Positions 23,618 through 31,881 of a DNA stretch of 64,000 nucleotides are shown in pieces. The stretch comes from an uncultured Dorea sp. (lineage in GTDB: Bacteria > Bacillota > Clostridia > Lachnospirales > Lachnospiraceae): NCBI GenBank assembly GCA_910584095.1, contig CAJTYU010000013.1, forward strand, positions 16,662 to 80,661, in the 5' to 3' direction. How positions within the stretch are numbered: the stretch's first letter is position 1; each line of letters opens with the position of its first letter. The notes below the pieces were generated by a model. It was not told where the DNA came from and made no database searches. It worked only from the letters and a program-made list of their open reading frames with translations. Made by a program: the position numbers and the translations under genes.

Positions 23618-24496
23618 TTATTTTGCCTGCTCTTCCTGAAACTTCTGATACTCCTCTACCGGCATCTCTTTTCCGGTGTACAGCTCATAGTTTACAGCTC
23701 CCTGCCATAACAGCATGCCCTTGCCTCCGACTGCCTTTGCACAGCCCGCGGCTTCTGCGTCTAAGATCAGCTGGGTCTTTTCCGGATTATACACCGTATC
23801 CGCAACCACCAGATCCTTTCTTAAAAGAGCGGTATCTACCAAAGAGATTCCTTCCTGAGGCTTCATGCCCACAGAAGTCGCATTTACCAGAATATCGCAA
23901 GCCTTAATAGCCTCTGCAAGCTGATCCGCTTCCTCAAGCTTAGTAACCGTTACCTTACACTCCGGACATTCATCTGCAAGCTTCTCCATGGTGTTCTCTG
24001 CCCTTGAATAGAACTCATCGTCCCTGTTAAAAATCGCTACCTCTGCCGCGCCGTCCAGAGCAGCCTGTACCTGAATCGCGGTCGCAGCCCCGCCTGCTCC
24101 AAGAACCACCATCTTTTTACCCTTTACTTCCACACCGTTAACTGCCAAATTTTTGACAAATCCAACGCCGTCTGTGATATCGCCGTATAATTTGCCGTCC
24201 TTATTTACAAATACGTTGCAGGCGCCGATGATGCGGGATGCCGGCGACAGCTCATCCATCAGCTCAGCGGCAATGTTCTTGCACGGCATAGTGAAGTTGC
24301 CGCCCCGCAGGTTCCACAGCTTTACGGTATCCAGCGTCTGCTTCATACCGTCCACGTTTACGTCAAATGCCATATATGCCAGATCCAGCCCGTCATGCTG
24401 GAAACAGAAATTATACATTGCCGGGGAACCTGAATGTCCCACCGGTGTTCCGAAAAGCGCCAAAAGTCCCGTATGTCCGTTAATTCTCTTTTCCAT
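23618..24496 (-). CDS. Shikimate/quinate dehydrogenase, YdiB-like
   Basis: The 292-residue protein is an AroE-superfamily NAD(P)-dependent dehydrogenase. Substrate-side motifs are GHSGSP (residues 20-25), catalytic Lys73 in NFTMPCK, Asn94 and Asp109 in ITDGVGF. GAGGAA (133-138) begins the nucleotide-binding fold, NATSVGM follows, and MLLWQGA is near the end. The stretch FNRDDEF (156-162) resembles YdiB, the quinate/shikimate dehydrogenase, more than biosynthetic AroE. The usual Leu in HSLSP is Gly, and the usual Asn before TDG is Ile. Its setting with an MFS transporter, TIM-barrel enzyme and LysR regulator argues for a catabolic paralogue; preference for quinate or shikimate is not decided. 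Confidence 0.88.
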   Translation of the reverse strand: MEKRINGHTGLLALFGTPVGHSGSPAMYNFCFQHDGLDLAYMAFDVNVDGMKQTLDTVKLWNLRGGNFTMPCKNIAAELMDELSPASRIIGACNVFVNKDGKLYGDITDGVGFVKNLAVNGVEVKGKKMVVLGAGGAATAIQVQAALDGAAEVAIFNRDDEFYSRAENTMEKLADECPECKVTVTKLEEADQLAEAIKACDILVNATSVGMKPQEGISLVDTALLRKDLVVADTVYNPEKTQLILDAEAAGCAKAVGGKGMLLWQGAVNYELYTGKEMPVEEYQKFQEEQAK

Positions 24497-24531
24497 TTCA
24501 TTTTCTCCTTATTTATAAACCATTTCTTCTA

Positions 24532-26502
24532 TTAAAGCTTCATAGCAGCGTCGTATGCTTCCTTGGTAGCATCCAATGCCCGGCGGGCTCTTGTAGCGTC
24601 TCCTACCACATGTACCTCCGGTACGATAGCCCGGATCTCATCGGCGAAATCATAGACAACCTCCGGTCCCTCCCGGTGCGTATACCGTGAAGAAAAGCCC
24701 ATAGACAGAACAACCGTATCAAATCCTCTTGCCTCATAGAGCGTCTCGTCCGACTTATCAGCCGCATTCTTATAGCTCACGCCGTCCGGGAAGATTTCGG
24801 ATACCGCCGCGCTTGTAATCTGCTCAATTCCATATTCCTCAAATGCGTCCATCAGGAATACTCTGTGCTCATGGATCACATCCGGTCCAATGGCGTCCCG
24901 CATCTCAATAACAGACACCTCATGTCCCTGCTCTGCTAAGAACTCTGCGGTCTCAGCGCCGACCATACCGCCGCCTACCACCAGTACCTTGTGGCCCACC
25001 GGGCGGTTTCCTTCCAGACAGTCGATGCCGTGAACAATCTCAGGGCTTGTGATGCCTTTGATAAACGGAAGGATCAGCGTCTCTGAACCGGTAGCCAAAA
25101 TCACTGCGTCCGGGGTATCTGCCTTCAGCATCTCTGCGGTAACCTTGGTATTCATCTTAATTACAACGCCGGCCTTCTCACATTTTACAACGTAACTCCG
25201 GATCATGCCTGTGATATCGCCTTTTCCCGGAGGATAAGCAGCCAATCTCATATTGCCGCCAAGCTTATCTGAAGCTTCGAACAATGTAACGTCATGTCCG
25301 CGTCTCTTCGCTGTAAATGCAGCGCACATTCCAGCAACGCCGCCGCCGATCACATAGACCTTCTTCTTGGTCTCTGCCATCGCAAAGCCCTCTGACTCAC
25401 GGCCGAGTTTCGGATTGGTCAGACAGCAGACCGGATTGCCCTGATACATATTGGCAACGCAGCCTTGCAGGCAGGCGATACACGGAGTCATATCCTCCAG
25501 CCTTTCCTCTAACGCCTTCTTCGGCATATGGGGATCTGCCAGCGACTGGCGGCCAAATGCAACCAAATCAGCCTTTCCCTGTCTTACCATCAGCTCTGCA
25601 AACTGCGGCTCTGTATAACGTCCTACTGTAATAATCGGAACGGATACGGATTTCTTAATGTTCTCCACCAGTTCTGCGGAAAAACCGCCATGGATCCCAG
25701 TAGGCGCCCACATATACTCATCCTTCAAATGTACGGCTCTTGAAACATGGAGTCCGTCAACCCCGCAGTCTTCCAGATAAGCGGCAACCGCGCACATATC
25801 GTGGTTATCCAGTCCGCCAAACATATCCTCAGTGCTGTTTATACGCGCCAGAACCGCAACCTTTCCCTCGGTCTTCGCTTTTACTTCCTCAATGATCAAA
25901 CGTGAAAACCGCATTCTGTTCTCGAAAGTACCGCCAAATTCATCAATACGCTTGTTGGTCCTCGGAGACAGGAAGGAATTTACAAGGTAACCGTGAGCCA
26001 TATGGATCTCTACTGCGTCAACTCCGGCTTTCATAGCGCGCACTGCAGCCTCGCCATAACCTTTAATCAGCTGGTATACTTTTTCCGTAGAAACTTCCTT
26101 CGGTATATCCTTCTTTTCGGATGCCTGAATAGAAGTAGCTGCCTCAATCGGCGCGCCCGCATTCTTCGCATTTCCTTCCGGACCCGCATTCTGGAGCTGG
26201 ATAGAAAGGCATCCGCCCTCGGCATGGACTGCTTCCGCAATCTTCTTCAGGCTCTCGATGCTGTCGTCATTGTACAGGCAAGGCTTTCTCGGTCCGCCCT
26301 TTGCTCCCTCATGTACCACCGTAGCCTCAATCGTAATCAATCCGAACTGTCCCTTTGCACGCTCTGTATAGTATGCAAGAGACTGCTCAGACCATGTTCC
26401 GTCTGTATTTGCAAAGTTATTTCCCATGGGCGGAACTACAAAACGGTTCTTCACTGTCATAGGTCCAATCTGAATTGGTGAAAACATATTTTTGAATTTC
26501 AT
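24532..26502 (-). CDS. Fe-S flavoenzyme ene-reductase (2-enoate/2,4-dienoyl-CoA reductase family)
   Basis: The 656-residue protein has the three-part architecture of 2,4-dienoyl-CoA reductase, 2-enoate reductases and BaiCD/BaiH. An FMN-binding TIM barrel (residues 1-335, starting MKFKNMFSPIQIGPMTVKNRFV, with EIHMAHGYLVNSFLSP near 165-180) is followed by a [4Fe-4S] site (C341, C344, C348, C360) and an FAD/NAD(P)H region with GGGVAG at 386-391 and a second Rossmann motif VLVVGGGMVGAE. Such enzymes reduce activated C=C bonds with NADH in the cytoplasm. The start at 26502 has AGAGG 9 bases upstream; a longer frame adds 29 unrelated residues. The substrate is unknown; context suggests a shikimate-derived or cyclohexenyl acid. 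Confidence 0.9.
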   Translation of the reverse strand: MKFKNMFSPIQIGPMTVKNRFVVPPMGNNFANTDGTWSEQSLAYYTERAKGQFGLITIEATVVHEGAKGGPRKPCLYNDDSIESLKKIAEAVHAEGGCLSIQLQNAGPEGNAKNAGAPIEAATSIQASEKKDIPKEVSTEKVYQLIKGYGEAAVRAMKAGVDAVEIHMAHGYLVNSFLSPRTNKRIDEFGGTFENRMRFSRLIIEEVKAKTEGKVAVLARINSTEDMFGGLDNHDMCAVAAYLEDCGVDGLHVSRAVHLKDEYMWAPTGIHGGFSAELVENIKKSVSVPIITVGRYTEPQFAELMVRQGKADLVAFGRQSLADPHMPKKALEERLEDMTPCIACLQGCVANMYQGNPVCCLTNPKLGRESEGFAMAETKKKVYVIGGGVAGMCAAFTAKRRGHDVTLFEASDKLGGNMRLAAYPPGKGDITGMIRSYVVKCEKAGVVIKMNTKVTAEMLKADTPDAVILATGSETLILPFIKGITSPEIVHGIDCLEGNRPVGHKVLVVGGGMVGAETAEFLAEQGHEVSVIEMRDAIGPDVIHEHRVFLMDAFEEYGIEQITSAAVSEIFPDGVSYKNAADKSDETLYEARGFDTVVLSMGFSSRYTHREGPEVVYDFADEIRAIVPEVHVVGDATRARRALDATKEAYDAAMKL

Positions 26503-26541
26503 CTCTTTTTTCCTCTCTTTATCATTTCGTTCCGGTGTTCC

Positions 26542-26580
26542 GACACGCTTATAAACAGGTTTTCTAATCATCAGCGTGTC
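26542..26580 (-). repeat. 7-bp inverted repeat upstream of the ene-reductase
   Basis: GACACGC (26542-26548) pairs perfectly with GCGTGTC (26574-26580). It lies 40-78 bases before the start codon of the ene-reductase and could fold in the mRNA. Confidence 0.4.
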
Positions 26581-26638
26581 ACGATCCATATCCTGGCAAA
26601 TCTGTCTAAATTTTCACACTTCTTCGCACAACATACAC

Positions 26639-26706
26639 CGGACTTATCTTTAGGTAAATCCCCCCGAAAAGCTTCCGCTTTCTGCATTTCCTCAAAGATA
26701 AGTCCG
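26639..26706 (-). ncRNA. 13-bp perfect stem in the spacer after the TIM-barrel gene
   Basis: CGGACTTATCTTT (26639-26651) and AAAGATAAGTCCG (26694-26706) are perfectly complementary across 42 bases, with an inner AAAGC/GCTTT hairpin. It begins 15 bases past the TIM-barrel stop. There is no T run, so readthrough into the ene-reductase is likely. Like the element at 23481-23585 it may act as an RNA-stability or processing structure. Confidence 0.5.
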
Positions 26707-26720
26707 CAATTTTTAATAAT

Positions 26721-27560
26721 TTAATCTTCTAAAAGCTCCGGCCATGTCTCAGCAAGAACTTTCTTTGTATTCTCATATGTATAAGCGGCTGCCTCGTTCA
26801 GCCCGCGTCCAAGAATCTCGTCGGAAATAACCTCAACGCCTACTGCCTTCGGATCTACGCCCGCTTCCCTGATCATCTTAACAAATCCAGCGGTATCCTT
26901 TGCGCCGGTTCCCGGTGCAAGACGGTCATGCATAGACTCATCTCTTAAAATAGAAGTTGCATACGGCCTCTCATAAGCGTCGTTGATCTGGATTGCCACG
27001 GTCTTTGCAGCCTGCTCTTTGGTAAGAATATCATATGGCTGGTTTGCCCTTACCCAATGCCATGTATCTAAAATCAGCGCTGCGTTCTCAGCGCCGGAAG
27101 CCTGAACAACAGCCCATGCCTTCTCAAGGTTCGGAAGTCCTGAATAAGGCATCGGTTCAACGCCGATCACTCTCTTGCCCGCCCTGTGGCATAACTCTTT
27201 TAACTTCTGAGCGGTATGCTCTACGGAATAGTTCTCCATCAGTCCGCAGTTAATGTGATTCACTCCAAAGAGATCGCACATATGGAAACACATCTGCTCT
27301 TTATATTTCTGCTCATAGGAACGGTTATCCTCCGCCCACTGAACGATATACTCAACCTCTGTACACTTCATTCCATGTTTCTCAAGAATTGCAAGGATAT
27401 CCTCATCGTAAAGACCCTCGTTCAGCGCATCAACATAAGTCTCCGCCCGGAGTCCGATTCCGTCATAGCCCGCTTCCTTGGCAGCTATCACACGGTCCTC
27501 AAATTTACACTGGTCTCCCAGCGTCCATGAACTGATTGTAATTGGATGTTTTTTTGACAT
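26721..27560 (-). CDS. Sugar phosphate isomerase/epimerase-type TIM barrel (candidate 3-dehydroshikimate dehydratase)
   Basis: The 279-residue protein belongs to the AP-endonuclease-2 (xylose isomerase-like) TIM-barrel family. Likely metal ligands are Glu135 in VIGVEP, Asp165 and His168 in LILDTWHW, Asp194 in QINDAYERP and Glu243 in GVEVIS, with the family PGTG loop after DRLA. The family holds isomerases, inosose dehydratases and bacterial 3-dehydroshikimate dehydratases such as QuiC/AsbF. The neighbouring YdiB-like dehydrogenase and MFS transporter make the last plausible, but the sequence alone does not prove it. The start at 27560 has AAGGAG 9 bases upstream. It is first in the operon. 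Confidence 0.82.
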   Translation of the reverse strand: MSKKHPITISSWTLGDQCKFEDRVIAAKEAGYDGIGLRAETYVDALNEGLYDEDILAILEKHGMKCTEVEYIVQWAEDNRSYEQKYKEQMCFHMCDLFGVNHINCGLMENYSVEHTAQKLKELCHRAGKRVIGVEPMPYSGLPNLEKAWAVVQASGAENAALILDTWHWVRANQPYDILTKEQAAKTVAIQINDAYERPYATSILRDESMHDRLAPGTGAKDTAGFVKMIREAGVDPKAVGVEVISDEILGRGLNEAAAYTYENTKKVLAETWPELLED

Positions 27561-27644
27561 TGCTCTGTTCTCCTTCCATTTGTTCAAATCAATCATTTTT
27601 TTGTAAATAGTCCCACTCAAACCTGTCATATTTACTATAAGCAA

Positions 27645-27673
27645 ATTATAATCCATCGTTAAATTAAAATCAA
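27645..27673 (-). promoter_or_regulatory. Promoter of the TIM-barrel/ene-reductase/dehydrogenase operon
   Basis: Minus-strand TTGATT (27668-27673) and TATAAT (27645-27650) are separated by 17 bases. Its -35 edge touches the AT-rich dyad at 27672-27715, as expected for LysR-activated promoters. Confidence 0.6.
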
Positions 27674-27715
27674 ATTGTAAATATCACACGAATCAATAGA
27701 TTTTATTTATAATTT
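27672..27715. promoter_or_regulatory. Dyad in the divergent LysR control region
   Basis: AAATTGTAAATA (27672-27683) and TATTTATAATTT (27704-27715) match in 11 of 12 pairs across a 20-base centre. The dyad lies between the divergent start sites and just upstream of the operon -35 box, the usual place for a LysR recognition and activation site. Confidence 0.45.
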
Positions 27716-27755
27716 ATGATAAAATAAGTCTATACAAAAGATGAGGAGGGATGTT

Positions 27756-28643
27756 ATGAATCTTTATCATTTACGATACTTCGTGACACTTGCTCACCTT
27801 GAGCACTACACAAGAGCTGCTGAATTATTATCTATCACACAGCCAAGCCTCAGCCATGCAATTTCTTCTCTTGAGAAGGAACTTGGCATCAAACTCTTCG
27901 AAAAAGAAGGACGCAATGTAGTCCTTACCAAATGCGGACAGGCATTTTTAAAAGATGTAGAGCAGGCGCTGGATATTCTGGATTCCAGCATCAGCAGCCT
28001 GCAGATGACCGGAAGCGGGGAAGGCCTGATCGACATCGGCGTCCTCCGTACCCTGAGTACGAATCTCGTGCCGAATATCGTCCGGAGTTATCTGGACTCG
28101 CACCCTCACAGGCAGGTTGATTTCCGCTTCTTTAATTCCACCGGGCTTACGCCGGATCTGATCGCCGAGCTGAAGGAACGCAAATACGACATTGCATTCT
28201 GCTCTATGATGGAAAATGAGCCGACCGTGGAATTTATCCCCATCGCAAGGCAGGAACTGGTGCTGATCGTTCCCAAGGGGCATCCCTTAGAAGGCAGGGA
28301 TAACATCAACCTTGCAGAATCGCTGGACTATCCCCTGATCGGATTCTCCAAAAGAAGCGGCCTCAGGCCGATTATCGACAAACTGTATGAACAATGCGGC
28401 GCGGTTCCTAAATACGCTTACGAAGTAGAAGAGGATCACGCCGTGGCGGGTCTGGCAGGCGCCAATTTCGGCATTGCAGTCGTTCCTAATATGCCGATTC
28501 TGAATTATATGCCGGTCAATGTAATCCATATCGCCGAACCAAGCTGGGAGCGCATGTTTTATATGTGTACCCTAAAAAACGTCTATCAGGCTCCGGCTGT
28601 CCTTGAATTTAAAGAATATGCAAAAGAACACGCTGCACTTTAA
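27756..28643 (+). CDS. LysR family transcriptional regulator of the quinate-type operon
   Basis: The 295-residue protein has the LysR helix-turn-helix (MNLYHLRYFVTLAHLEHYTRAAELLSITQPSLSHAISSLEKELGIKLFEKEGRNVVLTKCG, residues 1-60) and a C-terminal co-inducer-binding domain beginning near residue 90. The ATG at 27756 has AGGAGG 6 bases upstream; an earlier ATG at 27741 is inside that Shine-Dalgarno. It is divergent from the TIM-barrel operon, a classic LysR arrangement. Listeria QuiR, a LysR regulator that responds to shikimate and controls similar enzymes, is a useful comparison, but orthology is not shown. Confidence 0.9.
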   Translation: MNLYHLRYFVTLAHLEHYTRAAELLSITQPSLSHAISSLEKELGIKLFEKEGRNVVLTKCGQAFLKDVEQALDILDSSISSLQMTGSGEGLIDIGVLRTLSTNLVPNIVRSYLDSHPHRQVDFRFFNSTGLTPDLIAELKERKYDIAFCSMMENEPTVEFIPIARQELVLIVPKGHPLEGRDNINLAESLDYPLIGFSKRSGLRPIIDKLYEQCGAVPKYAYEVEEDHAVAGLAGANFGIAVVPNMPILNYMPVNVIHIAEPSWERMFYMCTLKNVYQAPAVLEFKEYAKEHAAL

Positions 28644-28662
28644 GTGCGCGTGTTCTTTTGCT
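28621..28662. terminator. Strong bidirectional terminator between lysR and gpsA
   Basis: CAAAAGAACACG and CGTGTTCTTTTG arms with an inner GCAC/GTGC stem form a long hairpin that overlaps the lysR stop codon. T-rich sequence follows on both strands, as expected between convergent genes. Confidence 0.85.
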
Positions 28663-28691
28663 TTTTCCATTCGTTTCCTTACGGTATTTCT

Positions 28692-29702
28692 CTAATTCCA
28701 AGGCTTTGCCGTATGCTCCGGCTTGCCCTGCCGCATCATCAAATCTCCTACGGCCTCCGCCGCGTCCTTACCTTCAAAGAGAACCTCGTTTACCTGCTCC
28801 ACGATGGGCATGTCTATGCCGTATTTTTTCCCAAGCTTAACAGCCGCTTTGGTGGAATACACGCCCTCCACAACCATCTTTACCTCGTCCATGGCCTCCT
28901 GCATGCTCATTCCCTGACCGATCAGATAACCCGCCTTCCGGTTGCGGCTGTGTACGCTGGCGCAGGTTACGATCAGATCCCCGACCCCCGTAAGGCCGGT
29001 AAAGCTCTCTACGGCTCCTCCCATTTTAACTCCCAGTCTGGATATCTCATGGATCCCTCTCGTAATCAGCGCAGCCTTTGCGTTATCTCCATAGCCGAGC
29101 CCGTCGGCAATCCCGGCCGCCAACGCAATCACATTCTTCAGGGAACCTCCCAGCTCCATTCCCAGCATGTCCGGACTGGTATACACCCGGAAAAACTCAT
29201 TCATAAAAAGCCCCTGAAGATATTCCGCTGTTTCTCTTGTCCTTGCTCCGATCACCACGCTGGTAGGCAGCTCTCTCGCTACCTCTTCCGCATGGCTTGG
29301 CCCCGACAGAACCGCCACGTCCGCAGAGGGCAGCTCCTCCTCGATCTGACCGGAAAGGGTCAGAAGGGTACTCTCTTCAATCCCCTTAGCCACGTCTACA
29401 ATGATCTGCCCTTCCCTCACATAAGCTTTCATCTTCCTTGCCGTAGCCCGCACTGCCGTGGAGGGAACCGCCATGACCAGCACATCCTCTCCCTCTATCG
29501 CAGATTCCAGATCCGAAGTAAACTCCATATCCTCCGGCAGACCCACTCCCGGAAGCTTGCTTTTGTGCTCCCTAGCCTCCGAAAGCTCCCTTGCCTCCTC
29601 TTCCCTGTAGGACCAGACCTTCACCCTGTGTCCATTCTTATGCAGCAGAAGCGCCAACGCCGTTCCCCAGCTTCCCGCGCCGATTATCCCGATCTTTGCC
29701 AT
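28692..29702 (-). CDS. gpsA: Glycerol-3-phosphate dehydrogenase [NAD(P)+]
   Basis: GpsA reduces dihydroxyacetone phosphate to sn-glycerol 3-phosphate for phospholipid synthesis in the cytoplasm. It has the Rossmann motif GAGSWGTALA (residues 8-17), SGPSHAEEVA, the catalytic-lysine region ELGGSLKNVIALAAGIADGLGYGDNAKAALITRG and TGVGDLIVTC. The start at 29702 is chosen because GGAGG lies 9 bases before it, while the ATG at 29711 abuts that Shine-Dalgarno. It follows plsY, its pathway partner, and der. Confidence 0.96.
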   Translation of the reverse strand: MAKIGIIGAGSWGTALALLLHKNGHRVKVWSYREEEARELSEAREHKSKLPGVGLPEDMEFTSDLESAIEGEDVLVMAVPSTAVRATARKMKAYVREGQIIVDVAKGIEESTLLTLSGQIEEELPSADVAVLSGPSHAEEVARELPTSVVIGARTRETAEYLQGLFMNEFFRVYTSPDMLGMELGGSLKNVIALAAGIADGLGYGDNAKAALITRGIHEISRLGVKMGGAVESFTGLTGVGDLIVTCASVHSRNRKAGYLIGQGMSMQEAMDEVKMVVEGVYSTKAAVKLGKKYGIDMPIVEQVNEVLFEGKDAAEAVGDLMMRQGKPEHTAKPWN

Positions 29703-29771
29703 AATCTCCATCCTCCATCCATCTTAAAACTTACCGCCCGCTCTCCTCACGTTCATTTACCGTTTACATTG

Positions 29772-30419
29772 TTAGGATTTCTTCCCTACGCTCAACTTAT
29801 TCTCTGTTCCTGTCATCAGCCTCTTAATATTTGCACGGTGCTTGAAAAAAGCGGAGATCACCAGCAGGAACGCAATCGCATAAATCTCATACAGCGGTCC
29901 TCCCATAACCTTGTAATACCCGGTCTGCCCCAATACCACCACAGAAATAAAATATACCACGACTACGACCATCGACCCCACCGACACATATTTCGTACCG
30001 GCTACAATCCCTGTAAATACCGCAAGGCACAATACCACCGTCCACACGTTGGTCGTGCTGGCAATCAGTCCGGCCGTAACCGCAATCCCTTTTCCTCCTT
30101 TAAAATTCATATAAAAAGGATAATTGTGTCCCAGAACCGCCCCCATGCCGGTATACATGGTAAGCACAGGCAGAAGATCCCTCTGGGAGTCCCGGAAAAT
30201 CACACAGGCAAGGATCACCGCAAAAATACACTTAAAGGCATCGCCGAAAAAGGTGACCGCCCCCGCCTTCCATCCCAGCGTCCGAAGCGCGTTGGTAGCT
30301 CCCGCGTTCCCGCTCCCCATCTGCCTGATATCCACCTTCTGGGTCTTTCCATACAAATAGCCTGTCTGTATCAGCCCAAATCCATATCCTATTGCCAAAC
30401 ATATCAAACGCTCTATCAT
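29772..30419 (-). CDS. plsY: Glycerol-3-phosphate acyltransferase PlsY
   Basis: PlsY transfers acyl groups from acyl-phosphate to glycerol 3-phosphate, the first step of phosphatidic acid synthesis, in the membrane. The 215-residue protein has about five to seven hydrophobic helices and the conserved loops MGSGNAGATNALR (residues 34-46), GHNYPFYMNFKGGKGIA (97-113) and a third loop before VSVGSM. It starts 2 bases after the der stop and is followed by gpsA, so substrate supply and use are encoded together. Confidence 0.95.
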   Translation of the reverse strand: MIERLICLAIGYGFGLIQTGYLYGKTQKVDIRQMGSGNAGATNALRTLGWKAGAVTFFGDAFKCIFAVILACVIFRDSQRDLLPVLTMYTGMGAVLGHNYPFYMNFKGGKGIAVTAGLIASTTNVWTVVLCLAVFTGIVAGTKYVSVGSMVVVVVYFISVVVLGQTGYYKVMGGPLYEIYAIAFLLVISAFFKHRANIKRLMTGTENKLSVGKKS

Positions 30420-30421
30420 GA

Positions 30422-31750
30422 TTAACGCTCCTTCTCCTTTCTCTCACGAATAAAGAACTTTAAGGATGTTCCTTTAAATCCGAACGCTTCCCTGATCTTA
30501 TTTTCCAAATACCTCGTATAAGAAAAATGCATCAGCTCCTTATCATTCACAAAGATCACAAATGTAGGCGGCTTTACCGACACCTGCGTAATATAGTAGA
30601 GCTTCAGCCTCTTTCCCTTATCCGACGGAGGCTGCTGCAAGGCGACCGCCTCCATCATAATCTCGTTCAGCACGCCGGTAGCCACCCGGAGCGTCTGGTT
30701 TGCGATCACCATATCAATCTTATCAAATAATTTTGGAATCCTCTGCCCGGTCCTTGCCGAAACATACATAATCTCCGCATAAGGCATAAAGGAAAGAATC
30801 TGGCGCACCCTGCTCTCATATTCGCGCATCGTCTTGTCATTCTTTTCGATGGCGTCCCACTTATTTACAACGATGATGATCCCCTTTCCTCTTTCATGAG
30901 CAATCCCGGCAATCTTGGCGTCCTGCTCGGTCACGCCCTCCGCGGCGTCAATCACCACCAGAACCACATCCGCCCGCTCTACCGCCGTCACGGTCCGGAT
31001 AATGCTGTAGCGTTCCAATTCCTCCTTGATCCGGCTCTTTCGCCTCAGACCCGCTGTATCGATAAATACATACTGCTTTCCGTCATGGGTGACCTCTGTG
31101 TCAATGGCGTCCCTTGTGGTCCCGGCCACATCCGACACAATGACCCGCTGCTCCCCCAGCAGCCTATTCACAATGGACGACTTGCCCACGTTGGGTTTCC
31201 CTACAATCGCAATCCTCGGCCGTTCATCCTCTTCCTCGTCCGCAGACTTCTCCCGAAAATGCGCCGCAACCTCATCCAGCATATCTCCGATTCCCAGTCT
31301 GGAGGCGGCGGATACCGGTATCGGCTCCCCGATGCCCAAATTATAAAATTCATAGACGTCCGGCATATATTTATCAAAATTATCTACCTTATTCACCACA
31401 AGCACCACCGGCTTGCCGGATCTCCTGAGCATGTCCGCAACCTTAGAATCCGCGTCCACCAGCCCCTGCCTTACGTCGGTAATAAAAATAATCACATCCG
31501 CCGTATCAATGGCAATCTGGGCCTGTTCCCTCATCTGCGACAGGATAATGTCCTTGCTCTCCGGCTCAATACCGCCCGTATCTATCAGCGTAAATTTGCG
31601 GTCCAGCCAGTCCACATCCGCATATATGCGGTCTCTTGTAACTCCCGGAGTATCTTTCACGATCGAAATCATCTCTCCCGCCAGTCCGTTGAAAAGCGTA
31701 GATTTCCCCACGTTCGGCCTTCCAACGATGGCTACTACTGGTTTTCCCAT
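30422..31750 (-). CDS. der: Ribosome-associated GTPase Der (EngA)
   Basis: Der has two GTPase domains and a KH-like C-terminus and is needed for 50S subunit maturation. The first G1 motif is GRPNVGKST (residues 10-18) with DTPG, and the second is GKPNVGKSS near residue 185 with DTAGLRRKSR and NKWDAIEKND. The KH domain includes VKPPTFVIFVNDKELMHFSYTRYLENKIREAFGF. The 442-residue length is normal and a GGAGG site precedes the ATG. Confidence 0.97.
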   Translation of the reverse strand: MGKPVVAIVGRPNVGKSTLFNGLAGEMISIVKDTPGVTRDRIYADVDWLDRKFTLIDTGGIEPESKDIILSQMREQAQIAIDTADVIIFITDVRQGLVDADSKVADMLRRSGKPVVLVVNKVDNFDKYMPDVYEFYNLGIGEPIPVSAASRLGIGDMLDEVAAHFREKSADEEEDERPRIAIVGKPNVGKSSIVNRLLGEQRVIVSDVAGTTRDAIDTEVTHDGKQYVFIDTAGLRRKSRIKEELERYSIIRTVTAVERADVVLVVIDAAEGVTEQDAKIAGIAHERGKGIIIVVNKWDAIEKNDKTMREYESRVRQILSFMPYAEIMYVSARTGQRIPKLFDKIDMVIANQTLRVATGVLNEIMMEAVALQQPPSDKGKRLKLYYITQVSVKPPTFVIFVNDKELMHFSYTRYLENKIREAFGFKGTSLKFFIRERKEKER

Positions 31751-31807
31751 AAATTTCCTCCCTATTCTAAATATCTATTGTAGTATAACACATTTCTTTT
31801 GATATGG

Positions 31808-31837
31808 TTGACCTTTTTTAGTAAAAAGTGGTATAAA
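31808..31837 (+). promoter_or_regulatory. Promoter of the PRPP synthetase-like gene
   Basis: TTGACC (31808-31813) and TATAAA (31832-31837) have an 18-base spacer and lie 44 bases upstream of the plus-strand start at 31882. Confidence 0.5.
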
Positions 31838-31881
31838 TAACATAGAGGCTTTTTTCAAAATATGAATATTAGGAGACACAC

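Noticed and set aside
23618..24496. Biosynthetic aroE for the common aromatic pathway
   Set aside because: YdiB-like nucleotide-binding loop and catabolic neighbours argue otherwise; aroC lies 25 kb away alone. Not fully excluded.
24532..26502. Bile-acid baiCD/baiH gene
   Set aside because: The architecture is shared, but the neighbours are YdiB-like dehydrogenase, MFS and TIM-barrel genes, not bai genes, and the family has many other substrates.
28644..30425. 593-codon open frame on the plus strand
   Set aside because: It is antisense to gpsA and plsY, both clear genes; its translation is low-complexity His/Arg-rich with no domain and no Shine-Dalgarno.
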